This document shows, piece after piece, positions 27,142 to 35,985 of a stretch of 64,000 bases of DNA. The notes beneath the pieces are model-generated. The model ran no database searches. It saw only the letters and a list, made by a program, of their open reading frames with translations, and was not told the origin of the DNA. The position numbers were made by a program, and so were the translations under genes. This DNA comes from Chryseobacterium daeguense DSM 19388 (GTDB taxonomy: Bacteria > Bacteroidota > Bacteroidia > Flavobacteriales > Weeksellaceae), in assembly GCF_000430825.1 (NCBI RefSeq), contig NZ_KE387263.1, forward strand, positions 177,151 through 241,150, given 5' to 3'. Within the stretch, counting starts at the first letter, position 1. The number at the start of each line of letters is the position of its first letter.

Positions 27142-28917
27142 ATGCATAAAACTTTTTCGGAATTAAAGAAAACCGTATCAAAAAATTCTCAAAGTTTAAA
27201 ATTAAAGAAAATAAAAATTGCCTTACTGGGAGATACCGCAACACAGTTCCTGAATGTTGCATTAAAAGGTACTGCCATCCATGAAGGGTTTTATTTTGAA
27301 ATCTTTGAAGCGGAGTTCGGGCAGATATCCAGACAGATTTTTGATCCTGCCTCAGACTATTACAGCTTTGAAGCAGATTATACCGTCATTTTTGAATCTT
27401 CTCATAAATTATTAAACCAATATTATAAATCTGATGCTCCTGTCTGTTTCGGGGAAAACAAGATCAATCAGATCCAGGAGCTTTACAACAGTATTCAAAG
27501 CAGAACAAAAAGTAAAGTTATCTATTGTAATTTTCCTTCCATCAATAACCAGATTTTTGGTAATTTTTCTAATAAGGTGGAATCTTCTTTTGTATTTCAG
27601 CAGACTAAAATAAATTATCTACTTTCAGAATTAGCGGTTAAAAACAGCAGCCTGTATGTTGCTGATCTTGTTTCAATTCAGAATAAATGGGGTAGAGATT
27701 TTATGTTCTCGCCCAATATTTATATCAATACCGAAATGGTGCTGTCCATTGATGCTCTGCCAGTTGTAGCAAGGGATATTACGGCAATTATTTCTTCTAT
27801 TGAAGGAAAATTTAAAAAATGCCTGATCCTTGATCTGGACAATACCATATGGGGAGGAATTATTGGTGATGACGGTCTTGAGAAAATACAGGTGGGAAAT
27901 CTGGGTATCGGGAAGGCGTTTTCAGAATTTCAGTATTGGATAAAAGCCCTTCAAAAAAGAGGCATTATCCTCGCTGTATGCAGTAAAAATGATGAGGATA
28001 AAGCAAAAGAACCTTTTGAAAAACACCCTGATATGGTAATCCGGCTTGATGACATTGCTGTATTTGTGGCCAATTGGGAAAATAAAGCTGATAACATACG
28101 GAAAATACAGAGTATTCTTAATATCGGTTTTGATTCCATGGTCTTTTTGGATGATAATCCATTCGAAAGAAATATTGTGAGGGAAAACCTGCCGGAAGTA
28201 TGTGTTCCCGAGCTGCCGGAAGACCCTGCAGATTACCTGGAATATCTTTATGGCTTAAATCTTTTTGAAACCGCCAGTGTTTCTGAAAATGATGCGGAAA
28301 GAACAAAGCAATATCAGGTGGAAGCTCAAAGGACAATTGCGCTGGAAAGCTTTACCAATGTGGATGATTTCCTGAAAAGCATGGAAATGACTTCTGATGT
28401 TCAGCCATTTAATAATTTTTCAAAACCGAGAATTTCGCAGCTTACCCAGCGTTCCAATCAGTTTAATTTAAGAACAGTACGATATACGGAGCAGGATGTT
28501 GATCATCTGATACACTCACAAAATCATCATACCCTATCTTTTACCTTAAAGGATAAATATGGCGATAACGGACTGATCTGTGTGATCGTCTTAGAGAAAA
28601 AAAATCCCGACACCCTTTTTATCGATACCTGGCTGATGAGCTGCAGGGTACTGAAAAGGGGCATGGAAGATTTTACTCTTAATACAATTGTAGAAACGGC
28701 AAAAGAAAATGGCTTCAAATATATTGTAGGAGAATACATTCCCACTGCTAAAAACCAAATGGTGGAAGATCATTACAAAAAATTAGGATTTACTCCCAAT
28801 GAAAACCAATGGATACTGGATGTAGAAAATTATGAACCAAAACAAGTCTATATAATTAAAAAACAAAACAATGACAACAGAAGAAATTTTATCAAAACTA
28901 ACAGGAATCTTTCGTGA
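27142..28917 (+). CDS. FkbH-like HAD-IIIC family protein
   Basis: The 591-residue protein has three parts: an N-terminal SGNH-like region (LLGDTAT near 28-34), a central HAD domain with the catalytic DLDNTIWGG (D231/D233) and VFLDDNPFER near 334-343, and a C-terminal GNAT-like part with the conserved SCRVLKRGMED (C501). FkbH enzymes of polyketide pathways dephosphorylate 1,3-bisphosphoglycerate and load a glyceryl group onto an acyl carrier protein. The next gene is an ACP. The 3' end overlaps the ACP gene by 47 bases; the extra basic tail (NNDNRRNF) is unusual. Confidence 0.88.
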   Translation: MHKTFSELKKTVSKNSQSLKLKKIKIALLGDTATQFLNVALKGTAIHEGFYFEIFEAEFGQISRQIFDPASDYYSFEADYTVIFESSHKLLNQYYKSDAPVCFGENKINQIQELYNSIQSRTKSKVIYCNFPSINNQIFGNFSNKVESSFVFQQTKINYLLSELAVKNSSLYVADLVSIQNKWGRDFMFSPNIYINTEMVLSIDALPVVARDITAIISSIEGKFKKCLILDLDNTIWGGIIGDDGLEKIQVGNLGIGKAFSEFQYWIKALQKRGIILAVCSKNDEDKAKEPFEKHPDMVIRLDDIAVFVANWENKADNIRKIQSILNIGFDSMVFLDDNPFERNIVRENLPEVCVPELPEDPADYLEYLYGLNLFETASVSENDAERTKQYQVEAQRTIALESFTNVDDFLKSMEMTSDVQPFNNFSKPRISQLTQRSNQFNLRTVRYTEQDVDHLIHSQNHHTLSFTLKDKYGDNGLICVIVLEKKNPDTLFIDTWLMSCRVLKRGMEDFTLNTIVETAKENGFKYIVGEYIPTAKNQMVEDHYKKLGFTPNENQWILDVENYEPKQVYIIKKQNNDNRRNFIKTNRNLS

Positions 28918-29107
28918 AGAGCTCGATAATGAAGACATCAATCTTAGTACGGAAACTACCGCAGAAGATATTGAAGAATGGGATTCGCTTTCGCATATCC
29001 AGCTTATTGTAGCCATAGAAAAAGCTTTTAAAATACGCTTCACTTCATCAGAAATCCAAAGTTGGAATAATGTAGGAGAGCTGGCAGAATCCATAAAATC
29101 CAAATAG
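28871..29107 (+). CDS. Acyl carrier protein
   Basis: The 78-residue carrier protein has the phosphopantetheine site in EEWDSLSHIQLI (serine 39). It is acidic and helical as expected. It is a dedicated carrier: it lies between the FkbH-like enzyme and the MBOAT transferase, as DltC does in dlt operons. Its start is inside the FkbH 3' end. The cargo is inferred to be the acyl (possibly glyceryl) group loaded by FkbH. Confidence 0.9.
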   Translation: MTTEEILSKLTGIFREELDNEDINLSTETTAEDIEEWDSLSHIQLIVAIEKAFKIRFTSSEIQSWNNVGELAESIKSK

Positions 29108-29115
29108 GTTTTTAA

Positions 29116-30465
29116 ATGCTTCTCAATTCATATAATTTTATTGCTTTTTTCACGTTACTCTTCTTTTGCTACTATCTTTTAGCTAAAAACTTAAAGCTGC
29201 AGAATATTTTTCTTCTTATTGGAAGCTATATATTTTATTGTAGCTGGAGCCCACAGTTTTTATTGCTGATTGTTCTATCAACAGGTATCACGTATTTTAT
29301 CGGAAATAAGATAAAAAACAATGAAGGTAAAACGAAGACAAACTGGGTAAGACTGGGGATTTTTTCAGTCCTGATACAGCTTTTATATTTTAAGTATTTC
29401 AATTTTTTTATAGAAAACTTTAATGACCTTCTGAAAATTTTTGGATTGAAAGATCAATTAAATATATTGAAAATAATATTTCCGATCGGGATCAGCTTTT
29501 ATTCATTCAGGATGATTGGCTATCTTCTGGATATTAAAAACAATAAGCTCAAGGAAATCCCTTCATTACTGGATTATTCGGTTTTTGTGGCTTTTTTCCC
29601 GTGTATTATTGCGGGGCCCATTGACAAGGCTGCACCTTTTCTTAATAATTTAAAAACAAAAAGGGAATTTTCTTCCCGGCAGTTTACAGACGGCCTCAGG
29701 CTGATATTGTGGGGATTGTTCAAAAAACTTGTGGTTGCAGATAATATTAATACCATTACATCGCCGTTATTTGAGACATATCAAACCTTAAACGGGAGTG
29801 CACTTTTTATAGGAGCAGCATTGTATTTTATCCAGCTGTACGCAGATTTTTCCGGCTATACAGATATGGCTGTCGGAATTTCAAAATTACTGGGAATAAA
29901 AATACAGCCCAATTTCAATTACCCGCTTTTTGCACAAAATGTCGCCGATTATTGGAGAAGATGGCATATTTCCCTTACTTCATGGCTTACAGAATATGTA
30001 TTTACTCCGTTATCAATCCGTTTCAGGGATTATGACAAATATGGTCTTATAATGGCTATTATCATTAATTTTTTAGTCGTTGGCTTCTGGCACGGCGCGG
30101 AGTGGCATTATATTGTTCATGGGCTGGTAAGCGGTATTATGTTTATTCCATTGATCTTAAAAGGGAAAATGAATAAAAAAATAAAACCGTCAAACAGCAT
30201 TATTCCTACAAAAAATGAATTGATTAATATCCCTCTTACGTTTGTACTTTTTTCCCTGCTCATAATCCTTTTCTTTGTCAAAGACATGGAAATGGCATTA
30301 AATTATTATAAAGGCATTTTTTCACTGTCTTTTTTTCAGCTGCCCAACTATGCTATTCAGAAAGAGATTGTTTTGCTTATTCTTTTCATGATGCTTATAG
30401 AATGGACTCAGAGAGATAAGGAATATGCCATCAAAGACCTTTTTACGGGTAAACAATCGTTTTAA
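29116..30465 (+). CDS. MBOAT family O-acyltransferase (DltB/AlgI-like), 3' end frameshifted
   Basis: The 449-residue polytopic membrane protein has the MBOAT/AlgI signature: SFYSFRMIGYLLDI, FFPCIIAGPIDKA, YADFSGYTDMAVGIS, NVADYWRRWHISLTSW and the catalytic histidine in GFWHGAEWH (residue 326). Such proteins take an acyl group from a cytosolic carrier and pass it across the membrane. The frame stops at TAA 30463 before the last helix. A continuation in another frame supplies the missing helix and a C-terminal FIYAQF. One missing base near 30460 would explain this. Confidence 0.9.
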   Translation: MLLNSYNFIAFFTLLFFCYYLLAKNLKLQNIFLLIGSYIFYCSWSPQFLLLIVLSTGITYFIGNKIKNNEGKTKTNWVRLGIFSVLIQLLYFKYFNFFIENFNDLLKIFGLKDQLNILKIIFPIGISFYSFRMIGYLLDIKNNKLKEIPSLLDYSVFVAFFPCIIAGPIDKAAPFLNNLKTKREFSSRQFTDGLRLILWGLFKKLVVADNINTITSPLFETYQTLNGSALFIGAALYFIQLYADFSGYTDMAVGISKLLGIKIQPNFNYPLFAQNVADYWRRWHISLTSWLTEYVFTPLSIRFRDYDKYGLIMAIIINFLVVGFWHGAEWHYIVHGLVSGIMFIPLILKGKMNKKIKPSNSIIPTKNELINIPLTFVLFSLLIILFFVKDMEMALNYYKGIFSLSFFQLPNYAIQKEIVLLILFMMLIEWTQRDKEYAIKDLFTGKQSF

Positions 30466-30548
30466 GGTGGGGATTTTATTACGTATTAGTGTTTCTGATC
30501 TTCTTATTTTACATTGCCCCGAAAGGGTTTATATATGCACAATTTTAG
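30465..30548 (+). other. Out-of-frame MBOAT C-terminus with acyl-shuttle motif FIYAQF
   Basis: Read one base back, the sequence gives RWGFYYVLVFLIFLF, a typical last helix of this MBOAT group, then APKGFIYAQF and the stop TAG at 30546-30548. The final six residues fit FxYxxF, the hexapeptide whose tyrosine carries the acyl group in Dlt and related systems. The next gene starts 2 bases after this TAG, which supports it as the ancestral stop. Confidence 0.75.
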
Positions 30549-30550
30549 AT

Positions 30551-31501
30551 ATGAAAAATTCTATTTTAAAATTAATCGCTTTTTCGGTACTTCCATTTTC
30601 AATAGTTTGTTTTGCTGTTTATCTTACCGGGATTAATACGGATGATTTTTACAAAAGATTCACATCTCCACAACAAAATTCTTTAATTTTAGGAAGTTCC
30701 AGAGCAGCATCAATGAACCCGCAGCTTATTGATAATATTGTCCGTAAAAAATTTCCCGATGTCAGACTGTACAATTATTCCTTTACCTGGGCCCATTCTC
30801 CCTTTGGTCCTAAATATCTGGAATCTATCAGTAAAAAAATAAAACCCGGCACAAAAGACGGTTTGTTTATAGTAACCGTAGAACCATCCGCAGTCATGGT
30901 AGATAAAAAACTGCCGGACAGCCCGGAATATTACATTGAAAATGATAAATCCGTGGCCAGAACATCAATGGTCTCTATCAACCCTAACATAGAATATTTA
31001 GTAGAAAGCTACGATTTTTCCATTACCAATGAACTTAATAAAATGATACGGCCTCCAAAAAATGTAATTGCAGAAGTTAAAATTTTAGACAACGGTAAAG
31101 TAGATGGCAAAATAGTAAAACGCATCCCTCCTGAGATACAAAAAATAACTAATGCCAGGAAAATGGAAGAATTGAGAACAAAAATGGAAGGCCTTAAAAT
31201 ATCTGAAAACAGGCTCTCTTATCTTATTAAAACCATAAAGTTTCTAAAACATCACGGAGAAGTCATTGTCATAAGAATGCCTATAAATAAAGCGCCTTAC
31301 TCTATAGAAAACAGTGTATTTCCTGATTTTGACAGACGGATTGCTACCATTTGCTCCCACGAAAAAATAAATTATATCAACTACAATAATACTCCAAACA
31401 GCTATATATGGACCGATGAGGTGCATCTAGAACCAGCATCAATGGACAGGTTTTCAAAAGCAGTTGCCGAAGATATTGTAAAAAATGCGGCTGCCTTTTA
31501 A
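30551..31501 (+). CDS. SGNH-like membrane-anchored acyl transferase candidate (DltD-like role)
   Basis: The 316-residue protein has an N-terminal membrane anchor (residues 7-27) and then an extracytoplasmic SGNH/GDSL-like domain. The block I serine is in LILGSSRAAS (S49/S50) and the C-terminal Asp-x-x-His is in TDEVHLEP (D289/H292). I chose the ATG at 30551 rather than upstream starts because it follows the restored MBOAT stop by 2 bases and begins the anchor. By analogy with DltD or AlgJ/AlgX it would receive the acyl group from the MBOAT and place it on the final polymer. The target is unknown. Confidence 0.75.
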   Translation: MKNSILKLIAFSVLPFSIVCFAVYLTGINTDDFYKRFTSPQQNSLILGSSRAASMNPQLIDNIVRKKFPDVRLYNYSFTWAHSPFGPKYLESISKKIKPGTKDGLFIVTVEPSAVMVDKKLPDSPEYYIENDKSVARTSMVSINPNIEYLVESYDFSITNELNKMIRPPKNVIAEVKILDNGKVDGKIVKRIPPEIQKITNARKMEELRTKMEGLKISENRLSYLIKTIKFLKHHGEVIVIRMPINKAPYSIENSVFPDFDRRIATICSHEKINYINYNNTPNSYIWTDEVHLEPASMDRFSKAVAEDIVKNAAAF

Positions 31502-31541
31502 AGCAACTTTATTTTTTTGTTAATGTAATAGTTGAAATAAG

Positions 31542-31570
31542 TGAGGCTGTCAAGAAATGTGACAGCCTCA
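31542..31570 (+). terminator. Terminator of the MBOAT operon
   Basis: The perfect 10-base stem TGAGGCTGTC/GACAGCCTCA is followed by TGTGTTTTTAG, 40 bases after the last stop codon. It may also act on the convergent gene ending at 31632. Confidence 0.8.
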
Positions 31571-31631
31571 TGTGTTTTTAGAATAGAGTCAATAGTATGC
31601 CCAGTGTTTGTAATGAGGGATTAAATAGGAA

Positions 31632-33069
31632 TTATCGTTGTCCGACATCAGGAGTCCAGAGTATGTCTCCGGAAGGTAATAGCTTCAAAAGCCAATAGTC
31701 TCCTGTTCCCGCGGCATGGTTCAGATCTGTTACATCGCCATTATTGGATGAACCGGAATCACTTAATAAGAGATAAGCATTTTCATTAATTATTGGTAAA
31801 AGGTAAGCTCCTGTACTACCTTCGTTACCGTTACCTCCATACAATTTTTGCTGAACTAAATTTAATGAAGCATCCAGTTTGAAAACCCAACTGTCATTTC
31901 CCCCATGAGATATAACTCCTGTTAAAGTACCTGTGTTGGATGAGGCAGATCCTCCTGAAACAATATAACCTCCGTCAGAAGTCTGGTTAATAGGCAAAGG
32001 TATATCTGAGCCGGTTCCACCAAATACCTTTTGATTTTTAAAGTTCCCATTTGTATCAAGTTTCATAATCCAAAAATCGTTGCCCCCAACCCTGCAATTC
32101 CCGTTAAAGAACCTGTATTTGAAGCTGCCGTCCTGATGGCAAAAATATATCCATTGTCCGAAGTCTGGCGTGCATCTAATAAAGGATTGGCTGCTGCAGA
32201 AACGCCAAAACGTTTTATCCATAGCCTGTTTCCTGAGATATCTGTTTTCATTACAAAAGGATTTGGTCCTGCAAAGACCGGTAATCCTGTAAAGTCACCA
32301 ACTGCTTCTGAGCTTGTAGTACCTGTAACTAAATATCCTCCATCATTTGTAGGGATAACATTTCCAAAAGAATCTTCATCTGTACCGCCATATCTTTTTT
32401 GCCACGCTATAGTCCCGTCTGTATTGAGTTTTAGCAGCCATGCATCAGTTCCGAATGCTCCACCTGTATATTTTGGTATTCCGGTAAGGTCACCATCTAC
32501 TGAATAAGAAACACCACAAATTATATATCCACCATCCGAAGCAATGACCACTTTACTACCCTCATCATTTCCTGATCCCCCAACAAGTCTTTGCCACTGA
32601 ATATTCCCTGCAGCATCCAATTTGGCAGCTAATAAATCAGTCTGTCCTCCATGAAAAGTGGTGCCTGGTATGTTGTTGGATCCGGATCTGGTTACCACAA
32701 TACATCCTCCATCCGGTGTTGCTGTAATGGCGGTTCCTAATTCTAATCCGTTTCCGCCAACAAGCCTCTGCCAGACTATTTTGCCTGTCGTGTTCCATTT
32801 TACTACCCAGTTATCCCTGTTACCTCCATTCGTTCCGGTTACATCTCCGTTAACGGATGATGTTGCTTCTCCTACTCCAAAATAACCTCCATCCGCCGCC
32901 AGAGACAGCGCATTGGTTCTTGGGCCATCTACCCCGTTACCTCCGTAAAGAAAGCTGAAGGAATATCTATCATGGGAATATAGGGTGTGCCTACGGCCTG
33001 CCCATTACCCTGTGCTGCCATTCCTCCCAATAGGAATATGGAAAGAAGCTTTTTTATATTAGCATTCAT
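31632..33069 (-). pseudogene. Secreted beta-propeller-like repeat protein gene with two frameshifts
   Basis: From the ATG at 33069 the gene encodes a signal peptide (IKKLLSIFLLGGMAAQG), then repeats of about 50-60 residues with the pattern GDVTG/GNxDxWVxKLxxxGxIxWQRxxGGxGxD and DGGYIVxG. These resemble SBBP-type propeller repeats of T9SS-exported proteins. The frame shifts near 32970 and again near 32092 in a run of G residues; each is explained by one missing base. The last part ends at PDVGQR without a T9SS sorting domain. Function unknown; the product is probably a surface protein. Confidence 0.65.
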
Positions 33070-33091
33070 TTGTTAACTATTTATATTTAAA

Positions 33092-33806
33092 TTAAACAGC
33101 TGTTGCTATATAAACATAAATAACCGTACCTATTGCAACAAGGGTGTACAGTGTATGAGTGCTAGCTACTGTTGAGCGGTTGTTGATATACCTAACAGTA
33201 AATCCGGTTGCTGTAAAGGTAGAAGTACCAGCTACTGCACCACGTACAGATAATGTATATGTTCCGCCGTCTTTTATATTTTGCAGTGTAAATGCTCCTG
33301 CATTAGCAGTAGTATAAGCCAGATTACTTTCCTACGGCATTAAGACCATTGCTGGCTGTTGTTAATGGGAAAGCACTAGACCTGAAACCAGAAAGTTCCC
33401 ATGTGGAAGCAGCGCCTGTAAGCCCTGTACTTATTAATTCAACACTTTGGCCTGCTGGTAAAGTTATGCCGGCATTTCCGTTGATGGTTTCCGGAGTTAC
33501 TGCATTTATGGTAACAGTAAAGGCTGAGTTATTTTTAACGGTATACATTCTACCTTTAAAGTTTCCAGTACCAGCTATAGACGTAGGTAAAGTAAAGACA
33601 GAATTTGCAGTTCCGGTGTATGCGACATAAAAATCAGAGCTTACCATTGTATAAGTGGAAGCTGAAACTGCTTTGTACTGTGCGGCCAGAGATCCGTTAA
33701 TGTCTAGTGTGGAGCCTGGGGCGGGAGTATTCACTCCAATGTTTCCGGATTGAGCTGTGATTATTCCGAATAAAAGCAAAAAAATTGCCAAACCTGTTTT
33801 TTTCAT
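33092..33806 (-). pseudogene. Secreted protein gene with one frameshift, next to the repeat-protein gene
   Basis: The N-terminal part (33324-33806, 160 residues) has a signal peptide (MKKTGLAIFLLLFGIITAQ) and a GNIGVNTPAPGSTLDINGSL start typical of tail-fibre-like and T9SS-associated exported proteins. The frame stops at NAVGK. In another frame the sequence continues LAYTTANAGAFTLQNIKDGG, then GGTYTLSV and VASTHTLYTLV to a stop at 33092. The total would be about 237 residues. It probably forms a unit with the repeat-protein gene 23 bases downstream. Function unknown. Confidence 0.6.
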
Positions 33807-33986
33807 TATATAGTGGGTTATTAATTATTTCAAATGTAATCATTATGCATTACATATCTGTTAAAAATTAACAATATTTAATAGATGCTATATAAGACAC
33901 AAGGATTCAGTATATTATTCTCATAATTTAGTATTTTTAATGGCTGTAAAAATCCAATTCTAAAAATTGGACCATAGAATAAAAAA

Positions 33987-34010
33987 AGAGACAACTTAAT
34001 AGTTGTCTCT
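33987..34010 (-). terminator. Terminator of tRNA-Arg
   Basis: AGAGACAACT/AGTTGTCTCT-type stem with a short loop, followed on the minus strand by a run of seven T residues, directly after the tRNA gene. Confidence 0.8.
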
Positions 34011-34015
34011 TTAAG

Positions 34016-34087
34016 TGGCCGCAGAAGGATTCGAACCCTCACTGTCGGAGCCGAAATCCGAAGTTCTATCCATTAAACTATGCAGCC
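34016..34087 (-). tRNA. tRNA-Arg (anticodon TCG)
   Basis: The minus strand folds as a full cloverleaf. The acceptor GGCTGCA pairs with TGCGGCC, the D stem is GTTT/GAAC, the anticodon stem TCGGA/TCCGA encloses the loop TTTCGGC with anticodon TCG (reads CGA), and the T arm is GAGGG-TTCGAAT-CCTTC. CCA is not encoded. A terminator follows at once. No integrated element is seen at its 3' end. Confidence 0.95.
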
Positions 34088-34160
34088 TTGGTTTGGTTGC
34101 AGGTAAAAGGTTAAGGTATGAGGTGTAATACCCGCTTGCCTATTTTCTGTCATCTGCTAC

Positions 34161-35918
34161 CTAGAAAGTAATCTTTACTCCTCCTACAATCTGCGCACCA
34201 AGAACTTTATATCCTTTGTACGTCTGGTATTTTGAGCTTAAAAGATTATTTCCGAGCGCGAAAATACTGAAATTTTTGTGAATTTTATACTCTGCGGAAA
34301 GATTTAAATCTGCATATCCCCCAACTTTATCATCTGTATCTTCCGTAGACTGGTATAACATAGGGCTTCCAACTCCTTCAATAGCAAAAGAATTCGTAGT
34401 TCTGTCGCTGGCAAAAATCCCTTTAAAACCTAACAATAATTTCTGATCAAGCATGGTATATTTTGCCCCTATATTCGCGGTGAATAAAGGTACATTGTAG
34501 ATATGCTCGTAATTATCCAAATCAAATTTCATAAACTTCACTTCTGCATCCAAAACTAAATTAGCCAACGGAAAATACTGTAAGCTTCCTTTAATATCTC
34601 CTACATTTCCATTATCGTAAACCGCAGAGAAAGTATTTGCAAAGTTGTAAGCAGAACGGTTAAGCGTATAATTATTATCGAATAATCCGTTAGCTTTAAA
34701 GAACATAATATCCCTCATTTTCCCATATCCGGCAGAAACATCATATTTGAATGTTTCTTCAATATCTCCTCTTAAACCTACATAAAAGTGATATTTAGTT
34801 TCAGTAGGCTTCAGATACTGGTCTGAAACTATGAATGGGTTCTGCTGTAATAAATCTGAATATGTATTCAGCTTTAAACCACCGTCCACTCCACCGTAAA
34901 ATTTAAATCCGTTGGCAGCGGCAAGCTGAAATTCAGCCTGTGGAAACCAGTACGTTTTATTATTTTTCATCTGCTCAGCCATCAGGTCATTCTGATTTTT
35001 TGAGTTCAGGAATGAAAATGATGAACCAAGCATTAAATAAGTATCCCCTTTTCTGAATGTCACTTTCGGAGCCAGGCTCATATTGACAAAATTAGAGGTA
35101 TTTTTATCTCTGATTGTAAATTCACTTTTCACAGCTTCCAGGCCTACACCTAAATCAGCGTTAAGATTGATCCCGGATTTCCCAATTTCTACAGCATGTT
35201 TTGATAAATTAGCCAATACGGAAACCTGATTTTCACGGGCATCAAAATGGTCTTTTAAGAATGAAGATTTTACCCTTACATCATTTAAAATATTATTGGA
35301 ATAAAAATCATAATATCCATTTGCTTTAAACTGGTTAACCCTCTGATCCAGATCCGCATCCTCCGGCTGTAAAGCATAAATACCGTAATAATTATAGCTG
35401 TCTAAGCCATATTCAGCATTTAAATTAAACTTACCCTTATCTCCGTAAGAATTAAGAAAAGCACCAAGCTTTGTTGAACTCTGTTTGGAATCCCACGGAT
35501 ACTCTTTTTTCAAGCCCTGAGTAGAAAGAAAATGAGCGTCTGCACCCACTTCAATCTTATTTTCAAGTGTTTTCGAAATATTGGCATTACCTACAATCTT
35601 CCCATAATTACCCATTCCGAACTGGATGTAATTATTCTGAGCCGAACCCTCAAATTTCGGAGTAACATCCTGCCCCTGAATAGTGGAAGTTTTAAAATCT
35701 GAAACCGCAGGAACGTCTGTAATGTTGTATTTTACAGGATTCTGGGATTTTTCTTCCGGCGGATAATTTTTGATGGTCTCCACGGAAGTTTTTTTCTTTT
35801 CGATTTTTTTCACTTCCGGTTCTCTTTTTTTGTTGAGAATCAGCTTTTCTTCTTTGATCTGGGAAAACGCTACCGACGAAATTCCTAAGAATATGATTGG
35901 AAGAATATATTTCATCAT
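34161..35918 (-). CDS. Outer membrane beta-barrel protein (TonB-dependent-receptor-like)
   Basis: The 585-residue protein has a signal peptide (IFLGISSVAFSQ), a Lys/Glu-rich N-terminal linker and then repeated amphipathic strands ending in an aromatic C-terminus (QIVGGVKITF), as in outer membrane barrels. The strand pattern resembles a TonB-dependent receptor barrel, but no plug domain is visible. It follows a TPR protein gene by 67 bases on the same strand, and the pair probably works together. Its cargo is unknown. Confidence 0.75.
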   Translation of the reverse strand: MMKYILPIIFLGISSVAFSQIKEEKLILNKKREPEVKKIEKKKTSVETIKNYPPEEKSQNPVKYNITDVPAVSDFKTSTIQGQDVTPKFEGSAQNNYIQFGMGNYGKIVGNANISKTLENKIEVGADAHFLSTQGLKKEYPWDSKQSSTKLGAFLNSYGDKGKFNLNAEYGLDSYNYYGIYALQPEDADLDQRVNQFKANGYYDFYSNNILNDVRVKSSFLKDHFDARENQVSVLANLSKHAVEIGKSGINLNADLGVGLEAVKSEFTIRDKNTSNFVNMSLAPKVTFRKGDTYLMLGSSFSFLNSKNQNDLMAEQMKNNKTYWFPQAEFQLAAANGFKFYGGVDGGLKLNTYSDLLQQNPFIVSDQYLKPTETKYHFYVGLRGDIEETFKYDVSAGYGKMRDIMFFKANGLFDNNYTLNRSAYNFANTFSAVYDNGNVGDIKGSLQYFPLANLVLDAEVKFMKFDLDNYEHIYNVPLFTANIGAKYTMLDQKLLLGFKGIFASDRTTNSFAIEGVGSPMLYQSTEDTDDKVGGYADLNLSAEYKIHKNFSIFALGNNLLSSKYQTYKGYKVLGAQIVGGVKITF

Positions 35919-35985
35919 AATTTATCAATATTTATGCAGCACCTCCTAAACCCTAAGTCCCGGATCCTGCTATCTTTTACTACTT

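Noticed and set aside
30455..30470. Programmed -1 frameshifting to explain the MBOAT C-terminus
   Set aside because: The zero-frame sequence TCG TTT TAA lacks an X XXY YYZ slippery heptamer and no clear stimulatory hairpin follows; a plain indel is simpler.
32031..32507. 158-codon plus-strand frame with a proline- and serine-rich product
   Set aside because: It is antisense to the repeat-protein gene; the pattern comes from complementing its repeats.
34016..34087. Integrated element at the tRNA-Arg gene
   Set aside because: No integrase and no duplicated tRNA 3' end were seen on either side.
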